From NCBI GenBank assembly GCA_030248215.1, contig JASANG010002726.1, positions 28,831-92,830 on the forward strand: a stretch of DNA of 64,000 bases, written 5' to 3'. Position 1 is the first letter of the stretch, and each line of letters begins with the position of its first letter. The notes below the pieces were generated by a model that made no database searches, had not been told where the DNA came from, and worked only from the letters and a program-made list of their open reading frames with translations. Made by a program: the position numbers and the translations under genes. Positions 10,143-22,646 of this stretch are shown piece by piece. The DNA is from Enoplolaimus lenunculus. Its lineage: Eukaryota; Nematoda; Enoplea; Enoplida; Thoracostomopsidae.

Positions 10143-13100
10143 TCAACTCTTCGCGTACAGCCGTCTGACAGCAAGTCGCCGTTGTTGTTTCTTTTTACAG
10201 CATCCGCACGTCAACAAATCAACAAAACACATACGAAAGCTTGGATTGTAACACGTATAAATGAGCGGATTGAGAACACTGTTCGAGTATCCGAGCCACA
10301 GAAACATCGCTTCAACTACTGGTGGCACACCGCATGTACTGCACGCCGACTGTAGCAGGTACAACGTGAAAAATGGGAACCAACAAACGATGAAACCTAA
10401 AAATAATAGCAGCTAAATTGTACAGCTTAGGCCCACGTATAGAACAAGGGACGGATCGTTTTCCGCCGGGGCTGTAATAGAGCCAGTTTAAGCTTTAGAC
10501 TAAACTGTATTGCTTAGGCTTAGACTTAGGCTCATAAATAGGCTCATTCTTTACGCTTCGGCTTAGGCTTAGGTTAAGGCTTACGCTTTAAAATAGACAC
10601 ATCCTTACGCTTAAGCGTAAGCCTAAGCCTAAGCTTAAGCCCAAGCCTAAGCCTAAGCCTAAGCCTAAGCCTAAGCCTAAGCCTAAACCTAAGCCTAAGC
10701 CTAGGTTTAGGCTTAGAAACATGCTTATACTACTGTAGCGGCCGTGCTCTAAAAATAAGCCACAACTCAATTGCTACGCTGAACGAAGATAAGAGCGTTG
10801 GGCGCAGTTGCACGCCAAGCCACTGTTCAAGTTCCTTTTACCTGCAACAATAATTGCAATCGTTTTCAACGCTTTATTGTCACGCATACTACTCAACGCG
10901 TTTCGACCAGCGAGCAATCCGGATTGGCTCGCGTGTTGTTTCGCTGCGGACAGCATTCCGTGCAACAGGCTTCGGTTGATCGATACAGACGATTTTGAAG
11001 TTGCCCATTGGCGTCGCGTGTCGCGTAAACCGCTCGCAACGCTCGCAGTATCCCAACTGTTGCGCGGCGACTGAGCGAAGCTTTTATCGGATCCGGTCGT
11101 TTCGTCCGTCCCAGTTGTTGTGGTCAGTTTGGCGATCAACAATGCCGGCGACCAGTTGCTAGCGGTTCGGCTTAAGCGGCTGGATAGCGTGAGTTTAGAG
11201 CGACGTTTTGAAGAATCGGTGTCGTGGAGGTGACGAGCGATTATGGAACTTGAATTCGGTTGTAATGATACGGCACGGGTAAGACATTTTGAGTCATCAG
11301 TCAGGATGGTGGGAACATGCTGGCGAGAGGTTGAGGATACTGATGCGGTTAGAGGTCTGTGACGATAAGGACTGTTTGTTACGCTTGGTGGTCGTTCGAT
11401 GGGTTGCATTTGAGAGCCACGGGTGCGGCCTAACATATCGTGTGGGGTTAAGGTTGACCCTGGCGCTAAAGAAGGTTGAATTGGTTCGTCTGTGCGTAGG
11501 AAATTTTGATGACTACCATGATACGTTTCGTGATTGCTGAATGTTAGCGTGACAGGAAGTAAGTTCGACCCAGCGGAGCGTATTTCGCCAGTTTTAGAGA
11601 AATCAGTGGCCGTTGAAGCGTCACATGGCATTGTTACACTTAAGCTGTACGAACACACTTTTCGAACAGTTTCACAAGCGGTTGCACTGTTGTTCGGCGC
11701 AGTAAGACTGCATTCTGCAATTGTAGATTGCAATTTTCGGCAGTCAAAGGTTGGAGTAGACCTCTTAGGTATATTTTGATTTTCTTCGGTCGTAAACGAT
11801 GACGTAGTAGCAGCACCACGTCGGTCTGTAGGAAACGATTGGATTCCACGTAGTAGTTTACCGGCGCTGTTGTCTTGATTATTCGATACGCTGATGAGGA
11901 TAGGTCCTGATTGTGGATGCGACGAATCGTTTGGTTGGTTATGTTTGGTATTTTGAAATAATTTGCACCGATTTTTGGTTGTTAAAGTTTGCAGTACCTT
12001 TGATTTTGACAGCAATGATTGTTCATCGTCGTCTACGATCTCACATTTGGGACTTGCTGGAGTACTTGGCAGTACGGTTGAACTTTGATTCGCCTCAATG
12101 GATAGTGGACAGCGGCTACTAGTTCGCAGAGGTGCCACCAGCATTAAATTATCACTGTGGTTTAATTTTGAACACAAATCGTCAGTGATTGGCTGATGCT
12201 GATGCTTTAGTTTTGCATCGTCAGGACACTGGTTATTCGCGATTACGTCTGTCCCGTCATGTACTATGGTGACTTCGACCGGCGTGTTGCATTGTACCAT
12301 TCCATTTCCTTGTTGTTTCGGCGGCATTCCACGTTGAGTTTGACCAGTGTCCCGTAAAGTCACTCTTAAGTCGGACTTGAGTGTGTTTGAAGTTGTCGTA
12401 GTTGATGAAATTGTTTTTAAAAAATGAAATAACGGATTGGCACCTGTAGTACTATTTCCGGTTCTGGTTTGGCTTGTTCCCATCCCTCGAAATCCTTGCT
12501 TGAGTCTAAACGGAGTCCGACAGCGGCGGGTACGGCGCTCAAGTTCAGAAAGAGGCATATCGATTTCGTCGATTTGATCAAACGATCCCAGCGGACCTGG
12601 AAGCGGATCACATTCCGGATCAGGACTACTCAGTAGCCGGCGGCGCGGTTCTCGACCGATCGCAGGGTCCAACGCCGCGTCACTTGGTTTATGGGTGCAC
12701 CGCGATTTTGAGTGCCACGATTGTACGGTCACCGCGGTCCGCTCGCTGCCGCAAGTTGACGCCCTTCGCCGGACTCGGTCAAATTCGGCAGTCCCCGTTC
12801 CGAAGCTGCGTACGCATCCGCCCGTCTGACGACAAACACTTGGAGTAACGCCAAAGCGTTCGCTGATTTCATGATGCCGTGACGTAGTGATATGAAAAAT
12901 GCGACAATAAACAAACAACATAATCACAAGCGGAATAAAAAATGAACCAAACGACGAGTAGATTCGATACGACAGCGTGCCGACGTACTCACACCGGTGT
13001 TGTTCGTGTGAAAATCCCCACGATGGAACAATCCACGGTGGAGTACAAATCCCGACCGCTAACGTCCATACTGCAAGCGTCAACGAAAGCGCAAGCCGTT

Positions 13101-13614
13101 TCGTTCGTTTTCGCATATAATTCAATGGATATCGAATTGCGACATAGCGATCCAGGCTGATTGTACAAAGCGATAAAATTGACGCAGTACACAGTAGCAC
13201 GTCAAGTGTCGCCCAAATCTTACACAACGTTTTGCCCAGGGTCCAAGCGCCTTTGACAAAATATACCATTGCTGGCGGCATGATCAACAGCCCGACTAAA
13301 CAGTCTGCGGTAGCAAGGGATACCAAAAACACGTTTGTAAACGTACGCATTCGTCTATAAATGCAAACTGATAAAATGACACCTAAGTTGCCCAGTACAG
13401 TTATAATGATTGTTATAACAATTGCACCAGCAAATATGATTTCTGTTGCAGTTAAACAATTATTTCCAGTTAGCGCAGAATGTGCCGAAATTGACGATGG
13501 AAACTCGGCGATGGTGACGTCACATAAAGGTGACACGTCATTGGATGACGACGATAGATTACGATTAATCATCGCTGACGTCAAGGGTGAGCTGTTGTTC
13601 CAGTACGGTGGCAT
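10143..13614 (-). CDS. Biogenic-amine GPCR (adrenergic/octopamine/dopamine-like), two exons, very long ICL3
   Basis: Exon 1 is 13614-10842 and exon 2 is 10396-10143. The intron is GT-AG, phase 1, and splits TM6. The product is 1008 residues. The start is the first ATG after an in-frame TGA at 13636-13638. Visible class-A landmarks: N-glycosylation sequons near N6/N7 and N19; GN at TM1 (N76); LATAD in TM2 (D104); C131 and C208 for the extracellular disulfide; D138, the amine-binding Asp 3.32; LDRY (154-157); S220, S221 and S224 at 5.42, 5.43 and 5.46, the catechol-contacting serines, before P228. TM6 is restored only after splicing and gives CWFPFF (929-934). TM7 has WLGYSNS and NPLIY (967-971), and the tail has a CGCC cluster (988-991) that could be palmitoylated. 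ICL3 runs from about 243 to 910, Ser/Thr-rich and poorly conserved-looking. CWFPFF and SSFGSFF resemble alpha-adrenergic/octopamine receptors; a dopamine-type ligand is not excluded. Expected location is the plasma membrane, coupled to heterotrimeric G proteins. Confidence 0.9.
10430..10761. mobile_element. TTAGGC-core MITE, class A2, in the GPCR intron
   Basis: This copy fills most of the 445-bp GPCR intron. The left end reads GGCCCACGTATAGAAC, the right end is its diverged inverted copy (GGCTTATTTTTAGAGC on the minus strand). The flanks acagctta and acaactca agree at 6 of 8 positions. The core holds a long CCTAAG run at 10618-10705. Since the intron boundaries lie outside the element, it should be removed by splicing. 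Confidence 0.8.
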
Positions 13615-13734
13615 AATGTCAATATTAATATAGTTTCAAAAGTTAGTGCTATGTCTATACGTATAATGTAAACTTAAATTTTTCGTGGACATAGTTTATA
13701 AATATAACCAGTACCTACACTTGAAAAACTCGCT

Positions 13735-13990
13735 CGCAGTGCCCGAGGAGACACGGGTGGGGGGCTCTGTCCAAACTTCAAGGCGGTGCGCCCAAAGTCG
13801 CGAGTGAAGCGAACGCGAAGCCAGACGCATTTTAAAACTTGTCACAGGACATAGAAAATTAGTTGAGCTGAGTATAAGGGCAAAGTCTCTAAATATTTGC
13901 ATTGTAAGTTTGATTTTAACCCTGAAAAAAATTACATTCGGTAGCCGGTGGGGTGGAATGCATTCTCCACCCCCCCCCCCCTGGATCCGC
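13735..13990. repeat. Family L fragment and a hAT-like end just upstream of the GPCR
   Basis: About 13735-13835 holds CACGGGTGGGGGGCTCTGTCC and GCGAAGCCAGACGCATTTTAA, inverse to the repeats at 40175-40322 and 61199-61363. About 13945-13990 ends in CCCCCCTGGATCCGCCCTGG, a common hAT-type terminus. These lie about 120 bp beyond the GPCR start codon, so promoter sequence is either short or made partly of repeat. Confidence 0.5.
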
Positions 13991-14106
13991 CCTGGTTTAG
14001 CGCTATAAAAAGACTAATGACCTCTCAGTAAGCGAGAACCAGGAATATAAATTTCAGGGATAATAAACCGTCATCATTACTTGGTTTTAAGGCAAAAATG
14101 CGTCTA

Positions 14107-14358
14107 CACTGTAAATTCCAATGTGTTGATTAATCAATTCAGAGAGCGAGTTGGTGATTTCTGAATTAATATCAATAAACATTAACTCATTCTGAGTTGA
14201 GTTGATTCTCACTGTGAGTTGAGTTGACTTTGGGTGAGTTGGTTAATTAACTCATAACGAATTGAATCAACTCAACTTTCTGAGTTCTGATAGTCCTAAC
14301 TCAGATTGAGTGATTCAACTCATTCTGAGTTAAAATCAACTCACTGAAATTTCCAGTG
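14107..14358. mobile_element. PalD palindromic MITE
   Basis: It starts CACTGTAAATTCCAATG and ends CTCACTGAAATTTCCAGTG, with TA on both sides. The interior is a chain of AACTCA/TGAGTT words in both orientations, so most of the 252 bp can fold. Copies at 33888, 41106, 45275 and 59644. Confidence 0.8.
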
Positions 14359-14589
14359 TAGCTTCTCGCTCGCTTTGCTTTACGATAATTCGTTTAACTG
14401 GAAATGACATGACGAATGATTAGGCCAGGTGTAGACACACGGTTCGTAAAGATTTAGACACACCTATTAACGGAGTAAATTCGAGGTGTTGGCGAACCAC
14501 AAAGCTTCCGGTCAAAACTCTTGATTCACAGATTGTCCACTGCCCAAAGACGTAAAGTTTGGTTTTTAAAAGATCGTGGTACTTAGCTT

Positions 14590-14700
14590 GCAGGCTCGTA
14601 GCCAGCCCACCTTGCTGGCGGGCGGGGGGCGGGTGGTAAAAATTTTTTTAGGCAATTTTTTCAGGGGAGGCTGAGCTTTCTCTGGCTTCGTCTTTGCTGC
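14590..14700. repeat. Family F fragment
   Basis: It begins CAGGCTCGTAGCCAGCCCACC and TTGCTGGCGGGCGGGG, matching the left end of family F, and fades after CAGGGGAGGCTGAGC. Confidence 0.55.
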
Positions 14701-15045
14701 GGACCCATGAGCTTGATAGTTCGCTAGCGAAAGTTTCGTCGAAATGTTTAGTCCAGTTTATTTTACGTTGAAATCAACTTTAGTTTGAGTTAAAGCTAAA
14801 TTTGTGAAAAAAATAGTAAAACGTTCTTTGTCTTTTTTGAAAAAATAAAAAGATTTGACCAACTTACCATGCCAGCGAGGAAGGTGCTTCAAAGAATCAC
14901 TTGAAAATTAGATTTCCGCTTTGTGGGCAAATTTAATTTTGATACTCTGTGGACGCATTTAGTGCTTGAACTGTGACAGTTCAAAGTTTTAAAGCGACAC
15001 TAAGAAAACAACCATACCATCACCGAAGAGATGGTTATATACTAC

Positions 15046-15556
15046 ACAAAAAACATCTTCTGATATTCAAGAAATATTTTCTTAAATTCAAGACAATTAT
15101 GTCTTAATCTAGACACCAGACATATATGCTTTGAATGCTAGTCATTTGTTTCTGAAATATTTCCGAAATGTGTGTTTAAAACTATTAACGCTTAAATGTT
15201 TTAAATTTAAGAGTGTGAGCGATTAAGACAAATATTTCTGAAATACAAGTATTTATATACTCGTTCTTGAATATAAATAGAGCAAATTTTTTACTTACAT
15301 AAAAATAAAAAAATAAATTCTGGAATTTATAAGACAACTGTTTCTTGAAAGAAACAAATTTGTTTCTCATCAATTGTAAATAGTAATTTCTTGAGCATAA
15401 GACATTTATGTTTTAACCATTTCAAACACAAATTTCTGAACAAATTTCTGAGCTGTTTACGGTTTAATTAATGTCTGAAATACAACACATCAACGTTTTG
15501 AAAATTTAAGAAAGAAAGAGTCTTTAAATTTCAAGACAATTTAATATTTTGTGCGT
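15046..15556. mobile_element. Family J, AT-rich element with AAGAAATA/TTTCTGA words
   Basis: The left end CACAAAAAACATCTTCTGATA and right end ATTTAATATTTTGTGCGTA form a loose inverted pair. The interior repeats TTTCTGAAAT and AAGACAATT-type words. Related sequence occurs at about 30866-31116 and 48820-49032. Confidence 0.45.
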
Positions 15557-16432
15557 ACTTGCGACCAAATTTTTGTGAAATATATGAACGATATGGCGGT
15601 AACCTGAATTGTACTATTATTAACCAGTGAGATTTTAGAGCTTCCCTGATTCAACCGATGACTAAACCCAGGCCAGAAAATAGAACCCTTATTCTATTTT
15701 TCTACAGTAGGTATTTTGTTTTAAGCTTTAGTTTTCCGCAATTTTTATAGTTTCGATCATATTTTAAGTTAATATCCTTACTAAGCCATAGCTACATCTG
15801 ATCGACCCGAAACTAAATTCACAACGCTTTGGTATCAGGCTTGAATCACCCGGACGTACTCCTTTTGTTATTTGGTCACAGTCTGATATTTATTTTTCAA
15901 CCCATCGTTGAGTCATTTCAATTCGATACGTTTCACTTTTATCAGTTTATATAGGCCCTAATAAAGCCTTTTACGCTCTGATACAGAGTCCAATTGGTTT
16001 GGAACTGAAAATAGAAAGCGATCTGTTGTTATACTCCGCCCGTGCCTCGTATTCGAATACCTACAGCATCCTTGGCGTTGTAAACTTTAAAAATTCCCAT
16101 TTTGGAATAACCAGGTTGCACGTTGCTACGTTTATCGTGCGATAGCTTACAATAGCTGCGGTTCTGTCACGTTTCTGTGTCCACTACACAAGCAAACTTG
16201 TAAAATAATAATACAGATACACTTACAAGGTGTTTGAGTAAACACCAACACACTCGAACACTACTAAGCAACCGTAGCTTTGTGAAGTTTATACCGGAAA
16301 CTTTAGTACGCGACCGGAAACTACTCACCGAAAACAATTTTCACTGTGTGTACGAGCGTTTTTATTTCGGTTGTTAGAAAACTAAAAAACACTTGAAGCA
16401 TACGTACGTATTGATCACCCTCGGCATACAAG
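15557..16432. other. Intergenic, no gene seen
   Basis: Unique-looking AT-rich sequence. Only very short ORFs; no splice-linked coding run or recognisable repeat ends. Confidence 0.5.
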
Positions 16433-17110
16433 GCAGGGTGTTTACCAGACGTGAAAAATACCAAAGGTGGAGGCGGACAAAATTAACTGGAACCGGACAT
16501 AAACCCGGATATGAAACGAAATTAAAAGCAAATTTAAACAATGTTTAATTTGTTAAATTTAAAGCAAATTTAAACAATGATTAATTTGTTAATTTTAAAG
16601 CAAATTTAAACAATGTTTAATTTGTTAATTTTAAAGCAAATTTAAACAATGTTTAATTTGTTAAATTTAAAGCAAATTTAAACAATGTTTAATTTGTTAA
16701 ATTTAAAGCAAATTTAAACAATGATTAATTTGTTAATTTTAAAGCAAATTTAAACAATGTTTAATTTGTTAATTTTAAAGCAAATTTAAACAATGTTTAA
16801 TTTGTTAAATTTAAAGCAAATTTAAACAATGTTTAATTTGTTAATTTTAGCAAATATCTGTGAAGGGTTGAAAATGGATTTTTTTGTGCTTTAGACTTAG
16901 TTTTATAGAAATCTTGACGATTTATTTCTAAAAAAATTTGTACTGAGCTTAATTTGAACGTACAGTACAATACAAATCTTGCAAATCTATGCAAAATTTC
17001 ACCACTGACATTTGTGGAATCGCTGGCACAAACTCTACCGAAGACTAATCCGGTTGTCCGAGGCTGATTTTCAACCGGAGCCGGAGACAGACGTCCGGTA
17101 GTATACTGAC
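16433..17110. mobile_element. Family I element carrying an internal 36-bp satellite
   Basis: It starts with the family I left end (AGGGTGTTTACCAGACGTG, AAAAATACCAAAGGTGG) and ends near ACCGGAGCCGGAGACAGACG and TCCGGTAGTATACTG, as at 44779-45159. The 36-bp tandem array at 16525-16849 lies inside, at the place where other copies read GTTAATTTTAGCCAATATCTG once. Confidence 0.6.
16525..16849. repeat. 36-bp tandem repeat, nine units
   Basis: The unit begins AAAGCAAATTTAAACAATG and continues TTTAATTTGTTAATTTT. Units are nearly identical; the variation is ATG-T versus ATG-A and AAATTT versus AATTTT. Each unit holds a dyad around AAATTTAAACAATGTTTAA. The last unit runs into TTAGCAAATATCTG, part of the host family I sequence. 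Confidence 0.9.
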
Positions 17111-17732
17111 GCCAGGAGAGTCGAGGGGATATAGGAGATATATCTTGTGTCGAAATTATAGAAGAAACAAGAGAAAAAACAGCTTTAATAGGATACTACG
17201 AAGTCAACTAATAAGAATTTATAATAGGGTTTCTGATACTGCCGAGTAAAGGCTTAACCTTACGATGTATGCCCTAAACCAAAACAATTTTTTTTAGGTT
17301 TTTGATCACAGTTTGCTATTAGTTCACGGCTGCTAATACCGGGGTGGGGTGAGCAAAACGCTGGTGCCATACGAATATCTTCGCCTAGCAACATCTTCGC
17401 CTCCCCTCACAAGCTGAAATACTTGTTTATAGTATTGAAAATTTTGAGTTACAAAAGATTCTATTGCACCCTTTGTAAAATCTGCATGCCGCCTGTGCTA
17501 ACAATCTCTGCATGCTAGCTTGTATTTTAGTTCGGACAACATCAAGAATGAAATTTCCAGCTGCGAAGCGTATCTTTCTGAGAAAGCCTAAAACACGAAA
17601 GGTATATACAAACCGATTGTATAGTAGCCATTAAAACTGGTTAATCAAAATTAATTTTAAGTCAAAACCAAATATTCTAGCCTAAAGCCCGAGAAACGGC
17701 TCTGTTTCGATAGGTGCTTGCAAGCCAGCGTT

Positions 17733-18134
17733 CCCCATTTTGAGTCCCAATCAATAATAGTCCGTATCCCTAATGAGAGTCCGTAAGCGGATAGAGCCCG
17801 TAAACGCTATTTAGAGTCCATAAATGTTAATTATCAATAATTGTAGCGCATAAATGATTCCAGGGCCAAATAAAGTTGAGTTCGAAACTTTAAAGCGTAC
17901 TTAAGTTTTGAAAGTAAATATTCCAAAGTATAACCTTGCATTATCGCTTAAGTTTTTGATACAAGACAAAACGTTTAATTAAACAGACAGTTGTAATACC
18001 GGATGTATATCAGTAACGAGGGGCGGCGGAGGGCGGGTTAAAAATAAATAACAATCCGTAACCGAATAATACTGGGGTACCCTCTGGAGAGGCCAAATAA
18101 ATATTAGTCCCTCCTCTTATTCGGGTCACTACAA
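17733..18134. mobile_element. Family E MITE, left end lost
   Basis: Matches the 9345-9781 copy from CCATTTTGAGTCCCAATCA to CTTATTCGGGTCACTACAA, followed by TA. The outer ~30 bp of the left end are replaced by unrelated sequence. Confidence 0.75.
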
Positions 18135-18788
18135 TACCGGTCCGGTCAGTTGTACATGTCAGTTTCACCAAGTGAGTCTACGATGATGAGAAGAGTATGC
18201 AACTTTATACCTGATTTTTCATGGTACAAAATGTACAGGCATACGCGAGTCATTTTTTGTTATACCCCAACCTAAAACCTCATCTGGTTTAAAGTACCAG
18301 CGTTGCTGCATAATAACCAGAAAACCCCATTTACATTCTCGACACCTAATGTTTACACAAACCTGTTGCCCACGATTAAGCAATAATAATAATCACTCTG
18401 CATGCTATGATAATTTAAATTCGAACTGAAAATTAAGTGAAAATAGAAAATAACATTTTTGTCTCAATTTTGAGTCCTTAAAATTATTGTTTTTTGAAAA
18501 TTTCTTCTATCGAATGCACTTTTAATTTGGCCTAAATTTTGCGAAATAAAACGACGAAACTTCGAGATTTCTTTGCCTTCGTAAATTGTTAACGTCTCTC
18601 CTCGTTTGGTCACAGGTTAAATTGTAACCCTAAAGTTACCCAAGGAACTATTTAATTAAATGACAACGCTTACATTAGTGTCTCATATTCATGGCTTTGG
18701 TTCAAGAACACCGTTTCTAAGGCTTATGATTAGAATTAGACATTCTGCAAAACTAACCTTTGACCCGATTTGGTTAGATCTGTTTTGA
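18135..18788. other. Intergenic, no gene seen
   Basis: No coding run. AAGAGTATGCAACT at about 18188 equals the tip of the long-TIR element at 58218-58533, but nothing else of that element follows. Confidence 0.4.
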
Positions 18789-18896
18789 TATATATATATG
18801 TATATGTATATATATGTATATATATGTATATATATGTATATATATGTATATATATGTATATATATCTATATATATCTATATATACTTATATATATA
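18789..18896. repeat. AT microsatellite, (TATATATG)n type
   Basis: About 100 bp of TATATATGTA repeats shading into TATATCTA and TATACTTA variants. Confidence 0.9.
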
Positions 18897-19421
18897 TTTG
18901 ACATTTTAAGATGTTTTAAAATATCACAATTTCACCACATCAAACGTCGGGTTTGAAAAACTAACGATATCCACGAGGAACAACGGTGCTTGCACCAGGT
19001 ATAAAATTAATAAATTTTCAATCAGCTTATAATGAAATACGTTCTTCGCAAATAAAGTTCAGTGGGATTAATTAGATTCAAAGTTAAAAGCGGCTTTAGC
19101 GAAAACCGGTAGGAGTATCAGCGATTTTCGGCTTGATTATTAACCTAAGAGTGATTTAATTGTGAAGTGATTCCGGCTACCAGTGTCCCGTAGTGGCTGA
19201 TTTACGGATTTAATTATGTTCAATGCGAAATCTCTTGTAAAAATATCGTCCAAAACTTAACCATAAAATGCCAGTGTGGTAGCTAAAAAATTTTTATAGA
19301 AAAAAAATTATTTGAATTTAATTCCAAAATCAAAATTGTTATATGTTCTACTGGTAACAGCACAGAAGTCACTCGTATTACTTTGATTTCAGTTCAAATT
19401 AGTCACATTATTCCAAACTGG

Positions 19422-19646
19422 GGTCCATGTAAAGATCAGGGGCGAAACGTTTTTCTGTGGAACTGTAGTAGAGAAAGCTTAAGTTTTAGACTAATTTTTA
19501 GTTTCGCTTAGGCTTACGCTAAGGAATATGCTCATTCTTATGCTTAGGCTTAGGATTAGGAATATGCTCATTCTTACGCTTAGATTTAGGCTTAGGCTTC
19601 GGAATATGCTTATAATACAGTTCCGCCTTTGTTCTTTATATTGGCC
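19422..19646. mobile_element. TTAGGC-core MITE, class A1
   Basis: The left end GGTCCATGTAAAGATCAGGG and right end GTTCTTTATATTGGCC are inverted copies. Flanks caaactgg and taaaccgc agree at 5 of 8. The core has TTAGGC and TTACGC units with two ATATGCTCATTCTTA spacers. Confidence 0.8.
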
Positions 19647-19794
19647 TAAACCGCTATAAAATTCACAATAGTCGCGATATTAAACAAACTAAAATGGACC
19701 AAGCCATGTTATGCTCGTTCTTCTACCTGTCACCTGGTGAAACTACAGCAAAATGCTTGACAATATGCTGTGACCCATACACACTTTGCCACAA

Positions 19795-19915
19795 ACAGGT
19801 TCAAGTTTAAACTTAGGTTAAGACTCAGGCTTAGACTGAGGTTTCAGAAAACGCTTACTTACTACGTAAGCCTAAATGTAAGCCTATTAAGCCTAAGCTT
19901 TAACCTTTCAAATAC
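19795..19915. repeat. Worn TTAGGC tract without recognisable ends
   Basis: Scattered TTAGG-type hexamers switching to CCTAAG on the right, as if two halves of opposite orientation remain. No terminal repeats. Confidence 0.35.
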
Positions 19916-19978
19916 AAACCTGGCGCCTGGCTCAAAATCTGAAAAATCCCAAACTATCAACAACATCGCTTAAATTGT

Positions 19979-20199
19979 GGACCCGTATTGTCAAATGTGT
20001 CTAGCACCAATCACCAGTTCGCTCTTGTATTACTTTCGAACCAGCGAATGATGAAGCTCAAAATTCAGCACAATTTTTGCATTTAATTTGTCCTACTCCT
20101 GCACCAAGTTTGGGATCCGCAATGGCAGAGGTTCGTCCGTTTGAAAACCTATCGCACGCTGGTGATAGTTGCTATTCAAAATTTGAGGATACGGACCCT
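19979..20199. mobile_element. Family H MITE
   Basis: The left end GGACCCGTATTGTCAAATG...TAGCACCAATCACCAGTT and right end CTGGTGATAGTTGCTAT...ATTTGAGGATACGGACC are inverted. Interior matches 7161-7379 (TTTCGAACCAG, AAAATTCAGCA). Confidence 0.7.
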
Positions 20200-20685
20200 G
20201 ACATTTAGCTATAGTTACAGTTCAACTGTAACCGCAAGGTTGATTTCCGTTTGAATGCAGTTTTGACGAATCTAAACCAATAACAGCTACAAGTAAACGT
20301 CAGAAGCCTTCATTTTAAACGTTTTAAAGCTAAAATATGTTCTAGAAAATCAGTTTGATAACAAATAGCAAAAATGATGTCGATTGGTACAGGAAATCAC
20401 TCGCATTGACGTAAAGTTGACTCATATTTGTGGTTCAGCATCCCGTTCGAGTCCGTTCGCGTCAAGGGAAGCGCTTCCACTAAAAATGTTCACCCCCCCC
20501 CCTCTTGAAATATTTTACCCACGTTTGTGTAAGTCTTGCAAAATCGTATAGTACACCGCGCCTAGAGCTGCTTAAAAGGGTGTTTATCTCGTTTAAGTGG
20601 TGTCACCAGTGGCGAAAGACAGCGATAAGTGGATTATATCCGCAAAAGATTTCTGGAGACTCAAAACAGCCCTGTTAAAGGCACA

Positions 20686-20849
20686 GGCCTGTAGCCAGCC
20701 AACCTTGCTACGGGAGGGTGAACAATTTCCAAGGAGGGGCATTTAAAGGTTTTCAGTGACTTACAAGCAAGGTTGAAAATGTTCTAGGGGAGCCAAAATT
20801 TTTCAAGGGGGGGCTAAGATCCCCCTGGCCCCCTTTGGCTACAGGGCCC
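20686..20849. mobile_element. Family F MITE
   Basis: The left end GGCCTGTAGCCAGCCAACC and right end TTGGCTACAGGGCC are inverted copies. The core reads TTTTCAGTGACTTACAAGCA then AAGGTTGAAAATGTTCTAGG, flanked by G-rich runs. Confidence 0.75.
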
Positions 20850-22646
20850 GTATATACGGTAGAGCAACTTGCAAAATGGACAAAAATTTTGTCATTCGCT
20901 ACACTCGATTACAAAAAGGTTTCAGATAAAGTTACCACTCCTGAAAGGTTTCAGATAAGTTACCACTCCTGAAATGAAATGCCCGTCTCATGTCTCTGCG
21001 TATCACATTGCTGCAAACGGTCCATGTCGACCTTGCTTGGAGCCGGTAATCAACCGTATCCTACCACCCTTGATTTCGAACAATTTTAATACAAAACATT
21101 GACGTTTGATAAGTTTTTAACCTCAAGATTTCAAAATAATACTTGGAGTAGTAAGATTTACCATAAAAAAATTTCGACAAGATATTTTTTACAGAAAGAT
21201 TATGTGACAGTTAAAACCACCCATGTAAATTTATAGGGCCTGTCTAGTGCCTCCTAGTAACCCTGAGCCTAAACCTAAGCCTAAAGCGTAAAACTTTAGC
21301 TTAAACATAAGCCTAAATTTATAAATCTAACCATCCCAGTGTCTGAGATTCCAACTCACCGTGTCTGTCCATGTGCTAACCCTTATGATCAACATAGGCC
21401 GTTTGAACATACGGGACAGTTGAGAAGTTGACTCAAGTATAAATATACACCGAAACCATAGTAGACAATCTTAAGCGATTCGAAGATATCTCTACCCTCG
21501 TAAAGTTTGTCTCGTCGGTGACAATTCGACCCTGGAAAATTCGTCTCAGAGACAAGTATAACACATATTTTCAGTATAAAATCTAAACAAGACGAGATAA
21601 CTGTGTTCAATTTGAGCTTCAGGCTATTTTAGTCGAATAATGACTATAACAGACCACCCCTCAAACCCGACACTCCTGATTCTGATCCTTGGTTGAAATT
21701 TTGTGTTGATGCAAAAGGTATTCGACAGTTTGATATTGTGAGCTCTGGACAGTATTGCGGGGACGATGGGCTGTGGTCCGCAATCTGAACATTGGGGGGG
21801 CAAGTGCACCCCCTGCTTCGCAATGCCGGCGCCCTTGCTCAAAAACAAAACGATATCTATTGATATATGACATAACTACAATTCGACAATTGCACAAAGT
21901 GTTCTGCTTCGGTGTTAATATTAAAGCCAAAGCATTCAGCTGGCTGTACAGCTTTTCTATTTGAACAAACGGCCCAAAAGCCTAAACCTGAGCCTAAAAC
22001 TCGACGGCTCAACCTAAAGCTCACGGCTAAACGTAATTCCTTCTATTACGTACTTCACTGTTCCAATCGCTCACTCCCGTGTCGCCCAGTGCGCAGGTCT
22101 CTATAATTAACATACGCCGAAAACATGTGAATTCAACTATATTGCAAACCCACAGACAGTTTCACAAGTTTTTCGCTCCGGTGCACCCTAGGGACCAGAT
22201 TGCTTGCGTATAAAATAAGCCCATCGACAACACCGTTAACATGACCCGTCGTGGGGGTACAAATTTTAATTACATAGCTAACACTTTTAATGCTAAAAAG
22301 ATAGTTTGAACTAAAAAGATATACCGGTTTATCCGGCGAAAAGGTTTTCGACTGTGGCCGATACTAAAATAAAAAAGGGTTGGTTCGTGTCATATTAATA
22401 AGTAGAAGCTGAAATCAGCGGCGTCGCATTGGCCAGTGGCACCAACATCTAGGTGGTGTCACCCCGACTTTATGGCCAAACATTTTTCACGTACGGACAA
22501 CGCACAAAATTCATAACAAAACAGAAATGTTACTACTTCATAAGTCGTTCCAGCGTATGGTCCCAGTCCGGGTTTTGGATCGGCTACTACCGACCCTGAG
22601 AAATGAATGACAAAATCTGACCCAGGTGTCCAGCAATCTACGCGCA
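20850..22646. other. Intergenic, no gene seen
   Basis: A 27-bp direct duplication (GGTTTCAGATAAAGTTACC-type) sits at about 20921-20974. Worn CCTAAG words occur at 21236-21330 and 21965-22040. Short overlapping ORFs at 21624-21930 show no family features. Confidence 0.45.

Noticed and set aside
10798-13633. Plus-strand ORFs opposite the GPCR
   Set aside because: Shadows of the GPCR coding strand with no family features.
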